Positions 25,714 through 38,662 of a DNA stretch of 64,000 nt are shown piece by piece (positions within the stretch are counted from its first letter, which is position 1; the number at the start of each line of letters is the position of its first letter). Source of the stretch: Rhodamnia argentea (lineage: Eukaryota; Streptophyta; Magnoliopsida; Myrtales; Myrtaceae); contig NC_063157.1 of NCBI RefSeq assembly GCF_020921035.1, forward strand, positions 2,542,001 through 2,606,000, written 5' to 3'. The position numbers were made by a program, and so were the translations under genes. The notes beneath the pieces are model-generated. The model was not told where the DNA came from, made no database searches, and saw nothing but the letters and a program-made list of their open reading frames with translations.

Positions 25714-27229
25714 TTTCCTGAATTTTCCCTCACTACTCCACTCTGCTTCTTTCTAAGGAAAATCCTTCTGACCCAATTCGCCAGAGAACTTTTTATCTTT
25801 CTCTAGGCAAAACACGCACCTGCAAATCAAAAGGCAACACACCAAATACCTTGCCGCCCCAATCTCTTTTCCATTTTCCTCTCCTCGCCTTCAACAATCA
25901 ATCGTTACGCAACTGAAGAAGCCAAAAGTAACCGAGGAAAAGAGAAAAAGAAGCTCGGCCCCCAAGCTTCGCCATCAATTTTCTTTTACGTTTAAACCGG
26001 GATGGAAACCGCAGGAACGTGGAAGAGGATCGAACTCGAAAGCGAGGTCCGGAGAAGGCCAAAAAGGCGCGAGGAGATCGTCATTTGCGCTCTTTCTCTT
26101 ATCTTCCCAGCCCTGAGAATTTCCCTCTTTCCCGAGAAAAAGGAGCGGGGGGAGGAATATTGTCCTGGCCGAGAAAATACTGGAAGTTTCAGAAGTGTAA
26201 GAGACGACCGACAGCTCAACGAAGTGAAGCGAGTGACGATGTGATTATGATTTGTGAGTGGCTGAGGAGAGGCATGGCGGGTCTGCATCTGCATGGAACG
26301 AAATCTACCTTTAATAAACCGTTGAGAGGTCATGATTTAGTTTTTATTTTTTTATTTTTGGCCAGAGAAGTTTATTCGTTCGACACGTGTCCGATTCTTC
26401 CCCGATAAAAAGAACAAAAGAAACACTTAAATCAATTACAATCGATTGTTAATTTTGATGGGTTTTTTTATTACATTATTAATTGACTAATTATCTTAAA
26501 TCATCGTCTTTAAAATAACATCTTTTAAAATATTTATTTTTCACGAAATAAACAAATTATCGATGCAAACCTCAGCACCTCTCTCAAAGTCGTGGATTCG
26601 GGGTTCAGCAGTCCTTGGAGCTAGGCCAAGCCTGTGTTGTTGTGCACGTTCCAGGTGCTGTCCTCTTCACGTCGCGACACTTGACGGAAACTAGTGATTT
26701 TTGTGACAATAGAAACTATATATATATAAAGAAAGAAAGGTTCGAGATTTAAGTGCTTCAATCATATTTAGTGCTAAAAAAAAATTACATATAGAATAAA
26801 GTTAATACAATATTTTCGAGTGAGGGGGAGAAATTTTGCATCTTTTTCAAAAAGTGCATGATATGTTCAAATTGCTACGCTGAATGTTTAGTGATGTTAC
26901 TTGTATCATTTAGTCAAGATATTTCAAAATAGCCATGACGTAAAGACGCTTACCATACGAAAGAGAAGGCTAAATTCGAATGTGATCATCAATGATGGAG
27001 TAGAAATTTTATGTTGGGTGGCGGCTGGCTATTACTTTGGCACTTTTTTTTTAATGTTTTCTCAAGAAAAAAGAGCATTTCAATACAAGATAAAATAAAA
27101 TGACATTACGAAAAGGCCCAACAAGAGAACTGAAATCGGACTGGACTTAGCCCATTCTGCTCGAGTTTCTAGACCTCAGGCTCAAGATGGATTGAGCTCT
27201 TCAATTCAACACGTTATAATTTGGGATAA
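25714..27229. other. PDAT1 5' leader/promoter and AT-rich flank
   Basis: The PDAT1 transcript on the minus strand should begin somewhere in 25800-26250. A possible short leader intron (GTGCGTG near 25818 to CCTTAG near 25757) fits splice consensus but is unproven. 26400-27229 is AT-rich with no gene. Confidence 0.45.
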
Positions 27230-27490
27230 CAGCATAGATAGTTTTCGCTTTGGTTCAAATGCGGCGTCGTTCTCGAACTTTTAATTTATATAATTCAATA
27301 TGACCTATGAATTATCTGTAATCGTTCCATATAATCCGTAAACTATATGAAGCTGTTTAAAACCCAAATACCGCACCGCACATGGGACTAAAGTTAATTG
27401 ATCGAATTAAACAAATTAAAAGTTCATGGACGATGTTGCAAATTGGGCTAAAGTTCACGGATCATTTAATCGCGTTGTTCTCCCTGTAAC
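27230..27490. repeat. Foldback-type repeat, degraded
   Basis: Short phrases recur in opposite orientation across the unit: TTTATATAATTCAATATGACC and ATAATCCGTAAACTATATGAA on the left, against AACAAATTAAAAGTTCATGG and GGGCTAAAGTTCACGGATC on the right. This is the arm style of the other foldback units in the window but more decayed; boundaries are approximate. Confidence 0.35.
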
Positions 27491-27910
27491 TTTCATGACT
27501 TTTCACGACGGGCCAATTAATTTCGAGTCTTCGTAGCATAGATTTGGTTATTAGCCTGGCCTTGGCTAAGCCCCCTCATGGGCGCGAAGCACATGTAGGA
27601 AGACGTAAATCGGGTCATTTGAGGAAGAAAATTAATGCTTCGTAATCACGATTCGGGTCCGAACGAGACTTTTGGGTCGGCGCAAATCCGACCCGCCTGT
27701 TGATCAAGTCCAAGGTAAGAGAACACGCGGGGGGCAATCCATACTCATCTCACGAAAAGAGGGACGACTTCCCATTCTTCGGCGATCCTAATCACTTCGA
27801 CTTTGCCAATTTAACTCCTAAATACATCATCCCAAAATAAATTATGCATAAGGATGACTTTAATAACTTAGTAACAGCTGAAAAATCACTATAAAAAGAA
27901 GAAGCCTAAG

Positions 27911-28355
27911 GCTCCGTTTATTTTGCAAAAAATGAATTATTTCAAAAATATTTTCCTAAAAATGATCATCCGTATCGCTTATGAGAATGGATGGAAAAAA
28001 AATATATTTTCATCATCCACAATAAGGGACAGACAAAAATTATTGTTAATAACGAAAACATTTTCTCTTAATTAATAATTTCAAGAGATATAAATAATCA
28101 TCTTCAAGAAAATATTTTATAAATCATTAACGAAAAACGAATGATTTGTAAAACATTTTCTTGAAAATGACCACTCGTAGTATTAGAAATAATTAACCAG
28201 ATAAATTTTTTTTTTATCAACAACAATTTATATCTGAATATTTTCATGAGCGACAAACACTTTTACCTTTTACTCATTTTTTGCAAGCAACACGAGTAAT
28301 TATTTTTAGGGAAATGATGTCCAACTCATTCGTTTTTTCATGAAATAAACGGAGC
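27911..28355. mobile_element. MITE with GCTCCGTTTAT inverted termini
   Basis: Termini GCTCCGTTTAT (27911-27921) and ATAAACGGAGC (28345-28355) are perfect 11-bp inverted repeats; similarity continues inward less exactly. The ~445-bp interior is AT-rich, rich in AAAATATTTT-type words, and non-coding. I could not find a clear target duplication (CTAAG left, TTGAG right), so the superfamily is open. Confidence 0.6.
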
Positions 28356-31300
28356 TTGAGTCCAGATACATAACTTCTTAAAATATCGACAAGATGTCGA
28401 CCAAAAAAAAACAAAAACATCGACAAGATAGGATTTTAAAAACCATCCTCTAATCAACGGCTATCACGGCAATGTTGTTTAAGTAAAACCTAAGTTTCGC
28501 AGAATATATACTCAACTTAGCAGTTAAGTACCCCAGGTCCTCAAAAGCAAAAACAAAAGAAAAGTGAAACTTCCGTTGTGCTTCGTACCACCTCTTTTTT
28601 TTTTTTTTAACATCTGGGTCCATTTAAAATCTCTCCCCTCAAGCAATGCATAATCGCCCTAGCCAAGTTTCCTCACCCAGCAAGCGACCCCCTTTATGCA
28701 AACTCAACTTTAGTTTCGTTCATTGTCCTCTAATCAGGGGCACGGCGCCGACAAATCGATTGCGAAAGCACTATGCGAGGCGCAGATCGACAATGTAGAA
28801 GCCGAAACTCTGACAACTTACCCCGGACGCGGGAGGCGGGGAGACAACTATACCTGCCTATCCGACGGTAATCAATCGAAGTTGGCATGGAGTCTACCTT
28901 TCCCAGCATCAGATATTAGAACTCAGATGAAATAGTTTAAGGGCTTGTTCGGATTCAAGCGGTGCCTTTATGCAAAATCCACTTTAGTTGCGGAACCCTA
29001 TAATGCTTGTTCAGAAAACCCTAACTCTGTAAAAGCTTAGCTTATGAGAGACAGAAAGTTGCCGTAAAGTGCCTCTATATATAGGCTTCGTCGGATCCCA
29101 ACTTTGGCTTTGAGTGTGTTTATGGGTTTGTGTGCTTTCGCGTCCAAAGGGGTCGCCCCCAGCTTTTCCTCTTTTGTGGAATCACTGCTTACCAAATTGT
29201 TCTTTCATGTTTGGGCCTATCGTAAGAATGTCACGAGGCGCAATCATTCTAATTCGAAGGTCACGGCATGCGCATGTCGTGTATTCAATCATGCTCTCGT
29301 CTAATAGTTTAAACTTTTATAACAGTTAATGTTGGTCTCACGAACCTCACATGATATCATGACATGAGATCCTTAGTTCAAATCTTTTCATAATCAATTT
29401 ACCTCCCTAATTAAACATTTTCACGTTCAGATCTGGGCAAAAAGACAAGATTAAGCGTGAAGGAGAGTGATAGAACAGTTAAATATTAAATCACATCCTC
29501 ATCTAGCAGTTTAAAAACTTTTAGAATAGTTGGTAGTAGTTTCATAAAATTTCACGCCATGTCCACGGTGCCTTTGATGCCATAGATGTACATTTTAAAT
29601 GAGCGTACCGTGTTGATCCAGCGGTACTCTCGGGTTCCATTTGAAGCGTGTCGAGGTAGATTGAAGCCATAGCATTGGCGGACCTAGAGAGAAATGAAAA
29701 TTATATAGGATCTGTCAATTGAATTTTTTTTTTATCTTGCTTCGCTAGTGTTGAATTCTCGGTCTACCATTGAGAGAAAGTGATTAATGTACTGTAATTG
29801 CCAACCTCCAATGATTATCCAATTACACAGAGAATCTCGGATATAACATTTGATGCCCTAACAATTGTAGCAAGGTTTTTGAATTGGTTAAGTCATTGAA
29901 CAAACGAATAGGAAGATCCGTCACCAGACGAGACTCTTTTAAGTTATTGTCTTGTTGTGAGAGCTTTCCATTTGTTTTAGTTTCTTTTTATTCTTTGCAA
30001 TGTGGATCAATCATCGAACTTTGATCTTTAAGGCTTTTCACTTTATGTACCGAAAAATCGAAGCCTAACAAAAGAAGGACTAACGCAATGTCTTGATCAT
30101 TCCAAAGAAACAGCAGACCTAAAAAAGAAAAAGGGGGTCAAAAACATAAGAAAACAAAAAGATGAGGGGGGGAGAAGAGCAACAAAAAGCCAAAGAGAGA
30201 AAAACAAAGCAAAAGAAGACAAAATCAAACGATCCTCCCTCCCAAACAAAAGAGAAGTCTTTTTCATGGATGGGACGACTAAACTTAAAGTACGTGAATT
30301 CGATTTCTTCCCCCATGCGAAAGTGACGTAAGATTTGATGTCGAAGCGTCGTGTTATGGACATTAGAATGGTGACATGACCGATTCATCTAATTTCGAAA
30401 TCGATCGAGTCATACATGACTTATCTACGGAATTCACGGACTCTTTATATACATGCAGTCTTCCTCGATCTGTGAATTTAAGGTTCTCGAATCGGAATTT
30501 GCCATGTTCATTCGTATGTGCATTCCCTCGATTTGTCTCATTTCACGTGTCATTCACGTAAGTAAAATCGAAAAGAAAAATAAAACAAAATAATCCTTAA
30601 ACAGCTTTGGCTAATTAATGTCATCAATGAATGCACGAGAATATTTTTTTCATGGTTAACTAGGCTTTGGTAAAAGTTCTTGCCATTTAAATAATATGAC
30701 CAAAAGTTGAGGGGGTTAAGTGCAAACTCCTTTTGGGACCCCCATCCTTTTGATGCACAAAACTTGAAATCCTCAACTTCAATGCAAGTTTCTTGCTTTT
30801 TTTTATTATTTTGAACTCCCTCGCTTTATCAGTTCATTTGCTTTTGAACCCTTTTCTTGCTTAAAGTTGTCAATTAAGCCCTCGTCTGTGGAGCACGTTC
30901 TTGATCATCAATTAGCCCACGTGGGCAGCACCTTGGACGAACTAGTACCTTATTTAAAACTATGCTTTTTGACGCTCATAATGCATGGTAGCTCTAGCTC
31001 TTAGGTGTAGCACAAAATAAGGGATGGTACGAATTAAATTCGATTTGATCACTCTCTAGTCTCTCTTAAGTTTTGGTTAAACATAGCAAAAATTTATTGT
31101 GAGACTAACTTAGGTCTAGGCCTTAATTCATGGTCTGGATGCTTATCATGTTAAATGCTTCTGCTCTACCTTGCTTTCTCGATCCATTTGATGGTTTCGC
31201 TTTTGTTCTCTTTTTAACTCTTCACGTTATGCCCGTGATCTTAAATATGGTTAATCTTTCATCGAGCAATTTGTTATACGTAAAATATTGTCCATCCTCG

Positions 31301-32854
31301 CTCGCTGCTCATCGATAAACACATGCCTAGCACGCGAATGAGAACAAACGCATGAATAGCACATGAATATAAACAATCATGTGCGTGGCACATGGGAGTC
31401 ACTACACATATGCCAGTTTATTGACAAAAATAGAGATTAACACATGTTAAATCGGCATTGTTATTCACCAATGCCACATATCTGGTTGTCGATCTCTGGA
31501 CAACCATTGTTATAAGAAAGAAGATCATGGAATAGTTCATGTACGGCGAGGGCAACCATTTGAGAACATGGGTACGAAATTTGTGCAAGTATAGGAACAT
31601 GAAAGCAATCGACATAAGTTACTTGAGAAAATACAACCGTTGGAAACCGTCGGTAACCGGTTGCCATAAAACTATTATAAATACCGCCAATTGTCCATCA
31701 GGGAACCCCTCATATAAATCAATCAAATTTACTTTATCTTTACATTCCTATATCACACTTTATCTTTTGTAATGGTAGTTTTCAGATTCGCGTTGTCAAT
31801 TACCTTCTAACTTGTGTCTCTATCTTGAGTAGTGTGACATCTATTAAGTTTCGGTATAGTACTTTCATGTTTTCTAGCCGTGTCGTATGTTAAATTTCGG
31901 CAAAATTTGTTAATATTAGCCTACTTTATCGAATCTTTATTATAAAAAATTGTCGCCATGATTTATATATGTATATTCCTATTCGACTTGAATTGGTTGT
32001 TGTTCATTTGCCTTTGATATTTGGCACGAGAATCCTAGCCTCTCCAATTAAACGATTTTTGATTGAAGATATTTCATCATTGGAGAAATTTCGGCAATAC
32101 AGAGTTTGATTGTGATCCATTCGATTCGTTGATTAATCAATTATACGAAAAAGTTGCATTATAGTAGACCTTTGGCTCTAATTGGGTGAGCAAAAACGAT
32201 TTGTCTTCTCAATTAACTTGTGATTTCGGGTCAAATCATGAAGAGATAAGATTGCGAAAAAGTTGCTCGCACAAATCTCAGCTGCTACTTGACAAACCTT
32301 AGTCTTCCTGGTTTTCAGGAACCACTATTTGTCCCTTTGTCCTCGGAAAGAAGTACCGACTAGCAAGCGATTTTTCTTGCTTTTATTTATTTATTTGTTT
32401 GGTTTTCGAGCGATTCTCTTTGCTAGGAGGCAAAAGTGGGGCCCAGTGCCGCTCGATCAGGGCCACGGAAGAAGCAATATCAGTGGGGATCAGACGGGCA
32501 TGCATCGGTGGTCCGTGGGTCCCACTGGATCATCACCCCGCCCCTCCCCAACCCAACAGATTTGCATCCTCGGTCACGCGGGTGGATCCTGGACCGTCCG
32601 ATCTCCGGAACCTTGGCCGATTGACAGTTTTTTTTTTTTTTCTCTTGTAATTTTTACGAGCCCCATCATTCGTGGATTTATCTTTGCCCGAATCATTGCA
32701 GACCGCATGATTATCTCTTAATCATCAATACTAATGCTGATGGACCCCCAACAAATTTTTTTTTTTCCCAAAGTCTATTTCACAAATCCGATTTACTAAA
32801 GCCACGTGAGAAATTTCTCATATTGATTGTTGACAAGCCAATTGATGTGCATGC
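28356..32854. other. Gene-poor intergenic region with transposon debris
   Basis: No credible gene in 4.5 kb. An A/G-rich tract lies at 30120-30230. A block around 31380-32040 resembles a decayed LTR: a TATA-like TATAAATACC near 31676, followed by TTTGGCACGAGA near 32020. A GC-rich island at 32420-32620 contains no ORF I recognise. 30640-30960 holds single-arm repeats of the foldback style. Confidence 0.4.
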
Positions 32855-33120
32855 TCAATTAAAATTCATGATATAAGTCTCAATCCTAAACATTTTAATC
32901 ATATCAGTTTAGTGCTAAATTTTTTAATGATTTGCCAATACAGATTTAAATCTATTATTTGAGTAATCGATCGAAATGGTTATATTGATAAACCGTAAAA
33001 AATTTTATGGCTAAATTAACAAATCGTCAAAAGGTTTATAACAAGATTAGCGAATTCACAAAAGATTTAGGACTGAATCGATATAATTAAAAGATTTAGG
33101 ACTGAATTAATCGTCATGCA
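32855..33120. repeat. Foldback-type repeat (AATTTAGTCCTAAA family), decayed
   Basis: Left side shows TCAGTTTAGTGCTAAATTTTT; right side shows AAAGATTTAGGACTGAATCG twice in tandem (33061-33110), the reverse-complement phrase. The GC-rich core seen in fuller copies is missing. Confidence 0.45.
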
Positions 33121-33129
33121 ATAGATTTA

Positions 33130-33290
33130 TGTTTTTTTTTAACAACTTTTTCCATAACTCTAGGTAGGCACGGCTCACCCTCCGAGGCTCCATTACCATT
33201 GAGCTTTATCCAACCATTTGGAGATATCCGAGGTATCGAACTAGATTCACAGGCCGCTTTGCCTACCATACGAGGACGTTTCTCCTTTTG
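33130..33290 (-). mobile_element. tRNA-derived SINE-like unit
   Basis: On the minus strand a pol III A-box-like TGGTAGGCAAAGCGG (around 33262-33276) is followed ~20 bp later by a B-box-like AGTTCGATACC (around 33230-33241), then a unique body ending in a TTAAAAAAAAAC run (near 33132). This order, and a length near 160 bp, fit a plant SINE. Target duplications were not identified. Confidence 0.35.
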
Positions 33291-33299
33291 CTAATTCCG

Positions 33300-34198
33300 A
33301 GCAATTCTCTCTTCTTATCATTGTTCACTCGCCATATCCCCTGTCCCGTACGCTTGGGTGGGCAACACGGGAAGATGATGTGTGGACGAGTTTCTCGAAC
33401 CGGAACGGACCGAACCGGACGGCGGTTTCGCGAAACAAAGGTAGATGGATGGTAAGAGGCGCTACGTTTTTATATAATTGGAGTCCCTCATATGTCACCA
33501 TTTGATTTGAACAGTGGGAAATGAAGTCACTGGAGAGAGAGAGAGAGCACAGCCTGTATTTAACTTGCAGTTTCTCCCCCGCTTATTCTATGCATGAACT
33601 CTCTCTCTCTCTCTTCTCAAATCTCGAAGCTCTCTCTCCCTCTCTCTCTCCGTGCCTGCGAGCGTGAGTTTGTTTGTTCGTCCCTCTCCCTCTGTCCATC
33701 CATGGCGCTTCTGACCCACCGCTGGTTTTAGAGAGAGAGTCTCTCTCTCTCTCTGTAAGTGCGAGGGAGACGGTGTGCTCTGGAGATCGCGGCATTTAAT
33801 GATGAGCAGGTCCTCGTGAATCCCCCTCTCCTCCGCCGTTAACGGTAACTTCTCTCTCTCTTACCGCATATACAGTAGTATTTCAATACAATACTCAAGA
33901 CGTACATTAAACCTCTCTCTCTTCTCTCTCTCTCTCTCTCTCTGCGTCTATCGCCGTGCCTGTGCGTTGAAAGGAAAAGGACCGATCGGTACGGTTCTGG
34001 CGTTCGTTTAGCCCGTGCATGAAGCGCTGAAACTGATATCCCCTCTGTTCGAAGCTGCTTCCGATTTTGCGCTCTTTCTTCTGCTTTTTTTTTTTTTCTG
34101 TTGGTTTGGTCCTTGTTGTTGCGTCCCTGGCGGTACTGATCTGGTGCTCCCTTTTGTGTCGGTTGTAGACGGCGACAGTTCCGGCGACGAGTCGGAGG
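33300..34198 (+). promoter_or_regulatory. Promoter and pyrimidine-rich leader of BRXL4
   Basis: Several CT/GA microsatellites occur (33534-33546, 33600-33613, 33730-33755, 33912-33943). A poly-T stretch and TCGGTTGTAG at 34159-34168 look like a 3' splice site, so a leader intron, perhaps from GGTAACTT at 33844, is plausible. A three-codon upstream ORF (ATG at 34019, stop ending 34030) would then lie in the intron. Confidence 0.4.
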
Positions 34199-37100
34199 AT
34201 GTTGACTTGCGTAGCCTGTTCGAAGCAGCAGCTCAACGGCAGCGGATCTCATTCGCTCCGCCCGGAAGAGGACGACGGCGATGCCGTGGGGACGCCGAGC
34301 ACCAAGCACGCCATTCGGGCTCTCACGTCTCAGGTAATCACGTCCCTGCCTTTTCGTCTGTTTGATTGCTGAGGAAATGCCGGGATTTGAGTTTGCGGAC
34401 GTGTGTGGGAGGTTTTTGAAATGCGAATATTTGTCACTCTCCAGGAGCGAATTCTGTGGACTCCTGAATGAGAAAATTCAGGACTTGGGGGGTCTTTATG
34501 TCAGGGAGATTGGGAAAACCAGCTCTCGAAAAAGAATGTTATTGAAGTGGCAAGCGAAAATTTAATCTACTGTTGCATGCTTGTACAGTCGAGCTGAGAA
34601 CGAATTATGCCTAAATTAACGAGATCTGGAGCTATGCTTTTCTGTTTCTGGTTGAATTAGTGGATAGATCCAGTGAACAGAGTCAAATTTTGTCTTTCAG
34701 ATTAAAGACATGGCTTTGAAGGCTTCAGGAGCATACAAGAATTGCAAGCCATGTTCTGGATCGAATCGGAACCACAATCAGGACTATGCTGACTCTGAAA
34801 CTGCCTCTGATTCAGCTAGATTGCACTGTTACTATCGCAGAGCAGGTAGCTTGAACTCGACCCCTAGGTTGTGGGGTAAAGAAATGGAATCAAGGCTCAA
34901 GGGGCTTTCGAGTGGCGAGACTACGCCAGCATCTGTGAGTGGCCGTACTGAGTCAGTTGTGTTTATGGAGGAAGATGAGCCTAAGGAGTGGGTTGCACAA
35001 GTGGAGCCTGGTGTTCTCATCACTTTCGTTTCATTACCTCAGGGAGGGAATGAACTCAAGCGGATTCGATTCAGGTACTTCACTATTGTTTATTGTTGAT
35101 GTTTGGTAGATCTGAGCTCATTATCTTTCTGTTGGACATGACTGGGGATGCATAATCTTTGTAGGGGCCTCCTTTAGTTGGATATTCTTTGCTTTTAATT
35201 TGACAGAAGCTTCGTGTTGTTTGGACATGTTTCCAACGTCTATTTGTCACTTGTACCTGGGATTTATGGAGACATGGAAACCCCTCCAGTGGAGCTGTTC
35301 TGCTTTACTTGACCTACTTGCTTCTGTGAGTTTTGTCGAATCTGGTGGAGTCATGAGCTACTTCCCTTGTCTTTTATGGAGTGGGAACTGCTTGTGAGTT
35401 GCTACCTGATCATTTGGATAATATCCAGTTACCCTAATTATGAGGGCATATCATAGCTGCAATCCATACATGAGAGCGTTACACATACAGTAGGATATCA
35501 AGTAGAAATTTCACTGTCAATGCAATGATCAGGTGCCACCATGTTGGTAGTCTTCCTCTGACTTTATAATATCCCAACTCACCTTATTGATTATGTTTGA
35601 TAGTACCTATGCAGAAGATGGAAAACTGCATGGGCAAGCATATCAATGTTACAAGCATATATTTCGTGATTCACCACAGTATCTCCCCCCCAAAGGTTAA
35701 TGAATTATGTCCTTTTTTCTTTTAGGAGGTGGGACAGGTGATGGGGGAACGAGTGGGGGGATGGGCATCACTTCTCAATGATGTTGAGAGCACATACTCT
35801 AGGCCGTTGATATTCTCTTTTTTTTTTTTCTTTTTCCCTTTATTGGGGGGAGTGGGGGGGACATGACTCAACCCTTGCTTTGTGGTAATCCTCGTCCAAA
35901 TAGAGTTTGCTCTGGTTTCATCTGCGTTCAAGACAGTTTTGTTGATGCGATTCTGTAAAACACTGTCTTGTGTCAATCGTGTCTCGCTTTCTGGATGGAC
36001 ATTGGTTTCATGCTTTGCAACTGGTGAACAACTTCTACATTGAGCTTGGTTGGCTTACACAAGTTACACATTATCTGGAGCTGTCTGTCATATATAAAGT
36101 TTCTGACGTAGAAACTGGGTAATGACAATTTCCCCTTTCCATCCTAGTCTCCGTAATCCGTTTGGTGCATGTGTAATCATGGACAGAGTCACCATGGGGG
36201 CAATGGGGGACTTGCCCCCACTAAGCATTCTATAAATTAATACAAAAAATGCAATCTTTTGTAAATATTTGTTGAATTTGCCCCCGCATAAATGCAAGTG
36301 TGTGCTTACGAGGCTTGATACAGCATAGGGAGAAAAGATTATTATAATTTGTATTTTGATTTGCATGACTTCATAGAGATTGTGAAGGATAATGCAAGCT
36401 ATGAAAAATTAGGTGCTAACTAGTACCTTAATTACTCATATAATTGCTTATAAGGTATCTTAGTATACATATCAAATTCTATAGTGTCTATGTCCCATTC
36501 CTAATTTCAGAGGTGTAAATACACACTCAATTTTGGCCACTCAAGAGTTTTTTATTTTACCTAATTTCAAATATGATCTTCAATTATATGCATTTTGCTT
36601 CTGTATACCGGAAAAAGTTGAGGTGTTTCATAAATATACTCCTTAATTAATATCATTTGATAAATTTTCTCCAATACCGAGAGGAAATAACAAAATCAAT
36701 ATTACCATGTATTACTTTTTATGGGCTTATCTATTTTTCATTATTGTGATTCAGTTTGCATTTTTTTTTTCAATTTAAACATATCTGTGGTAGGCACTTT
36801 TTTGAAAACACATGTCGATCTATTGCTATGTTTCTAAAACTGACAGCATATCGTATACATATGTGTTTGTCAGTATAAAATTCCCATGTCCATTAACTGA
36901 CCTGGTTACACACAACACACACGCACACAGCGATCCATCCCATCCCTGTGTCTAAACCATGCATTCTGCTGCCTATTCCTGTCAAGGTTTGAGATGGTTT
37001 CTCTCAGTGAAGTAATCTCCCATATCATGAAGCCTCAAGCACTTAAGATGGATTGATCCATATCTAGATTGTGCCCGCAGTACTATGCTTGATATCAACT

Positions 37101-38662
37101 CTGTCACTACCTTTAGTACTCTCTCTGTAATATTTGTGGTGGACGCTGCACACATTTTGCTGTATCTATTTTTCTGCTTGCTCAAAAAGATATTTTGCTG
37201 TATCTAATACATAGAAGGAAGTGATAATATCACTAGCATCATAAACTGCACCATTGCACCATCTGGGATTCGAATTAATCGATTTTGAAATTTTATTTTG
37301 AATTGAAGAGTAATGCTGGCTTTTTCCCTCAATTTATCTGAGAAGAAGTACAAATTTCCGTGAGATCAAGGGAAATTGTCTAATGTATTGAAAAGGAAAA
37401 TGTAGCCATTAATTTTATCACTAATATGGAGAGCCTAGATGCCGCAGTTGGTTGTCCTACAATATTTACTCATGATTTGCTCTTTATGCTGCGATTTCTC
37501 CTGGGATGTAGCTAGCTGTCATTTAATGCCTCCAGAATTCTTTCATTCCTATATTTCTGCAGTTGCTAATTACCATTGTTTGAATTGATCAGCCGGGAAA
37601 TGTTTAACAAATGGCAAGCTCAGAGATGGTGGACTGAGAACCGCGACAAAGTCATGGAACTTTATAATGTTCAACACTTCAACTGCGATGCGATGCCACT
37701 TCCAACGCCTCCAAGGTCCGAAGATGAGGTGAGTTTTGCACGCTGTAGGTAGGATAGAAAATCAGTTGTCTCTCACAAGCTAAATTGAATAGTTTTCCTA
37801 TAAACAGCCCCCCTCTCTCTTCTATTCTCAAAAATGAGAGAAAAAAATAAAGCAACCACAGCCCTGATTTATGAGAAAAGTAAAAATGGAATTTGACTCT
37901 ATTTTCCTTTTCCAGGGTACCAAGAACGTATCTGCAAAGGAGAGCCCTGTGACTCCACCACTGAGTAAAGAATGCCTACCTCGTAATTATCACCGGTCAA
38001 TCGGGATGGGCTACTCATCATCGGATTCACTTGATCATCGCCCGATTCAATCTCGTCATTGCTACGACTCGGCTGCTCTTGCTTCAACCCCTAATCTCTC
38101 CAGCATCAGTGGGGTAAAAGCAGAGACATCGTCTGTGGACGGTTCTATTTCATCTAGAGAGGCAGATCACTCTGGAGAGCTTTCTGTCAGCAATGCCAGT
38201 GATATGGAAACTGAATGGGTCGAACAGGATGAACCGGGAGTTTATATTACCATCAGAGCTCTGCCAGGTGGCACCAGAGAGCTTAGACGAGTTCGTTTCA
38301 GGTGATTTATTTGTTTATGAAAGAAAGGGTACCGATCGGCAGATGATACTCTGTCGCTTAGTTTCCTTCATTCATTTTGGGTGAGGTTTACTGGTTAGTC
38401 AATCCGTTGCACGTACTTCACATTAATTACCAACGTTTCTTTGCATATTACATGGAGCTTCTTTTCAAATAGACTGGGCAGTATTTGTGGATCCAGTGCG
38501 AGTCATGTTAGATGAATGTTACTGCAACTGCAATGGTGAAATTGATTGAACAGATCTCAACTCATTTCTCTATTCTGATGCAGCCGGGAGAAGTTCGGAG
38601 AAATGCACGCTAGATTATGGTGGGAACAGAACCGAGCGAGGATACAAGAACAGTACTTGTGA
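34199..38662 (+). CDS. BRXL4: BREVIS RADIX-like protein, BRXL4 type
   Basis: Plant-specific regulator linked to auxin, brassinosteroid and root/shoot growth; BRX proteins act at the plasma membrane and may enter the nucleus. Five exons: 34199-34333, 34701-35074, 37593-37728, 37916-38301, 38584-38662; phases close to 369 residues, typical of the family. The start MLTCVACSKQQL carries the N-terminal Cys pair expected for palmitoylation. IKDMALKASGAYKNCKPC follows. BRX domain 1 spans ~139-196 (EWVAQVEPGVLITFVSLPQG, RIRFSREMFNKWQAQRWW) and domain 2 ~316-369 (EWVEQDEPGVYITI, RVRFSREKFGEMHARLWW), each split by a phase-2 intron after its TTC-AG codon, a sign of duplicated domains. RLWGKEMESRLKGLSSGE and YSSSDSLDH favour BRXL4 over BRX itself. 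Ends IQEQYL. Confidence 0.95.
35075..37592 (+). other. BRXL4 intron 2 (2.5 kb)
   Basis: Starts GTACTT and ends GATCAG. A GGGGGCAATGGGGGACTTGC phrase near 36196 with GCCCCCGC near 36280 looks like old transposon sequence, and 36370-36900 is very AT-rich. The minus-strand ORF 36982-37185 is unrecognised. No internal exon is apparent, since the 35074/37593 join restores the BRX domain. Confidence 0.6.

Noticed and set aside
36982..37185. 67-codon minus-strand ORF in BRXL4 intron 2, possibly a retroelement fragment
   Set aside because: I could not tie it to any reverse transcriptase, gag or integrase motif.
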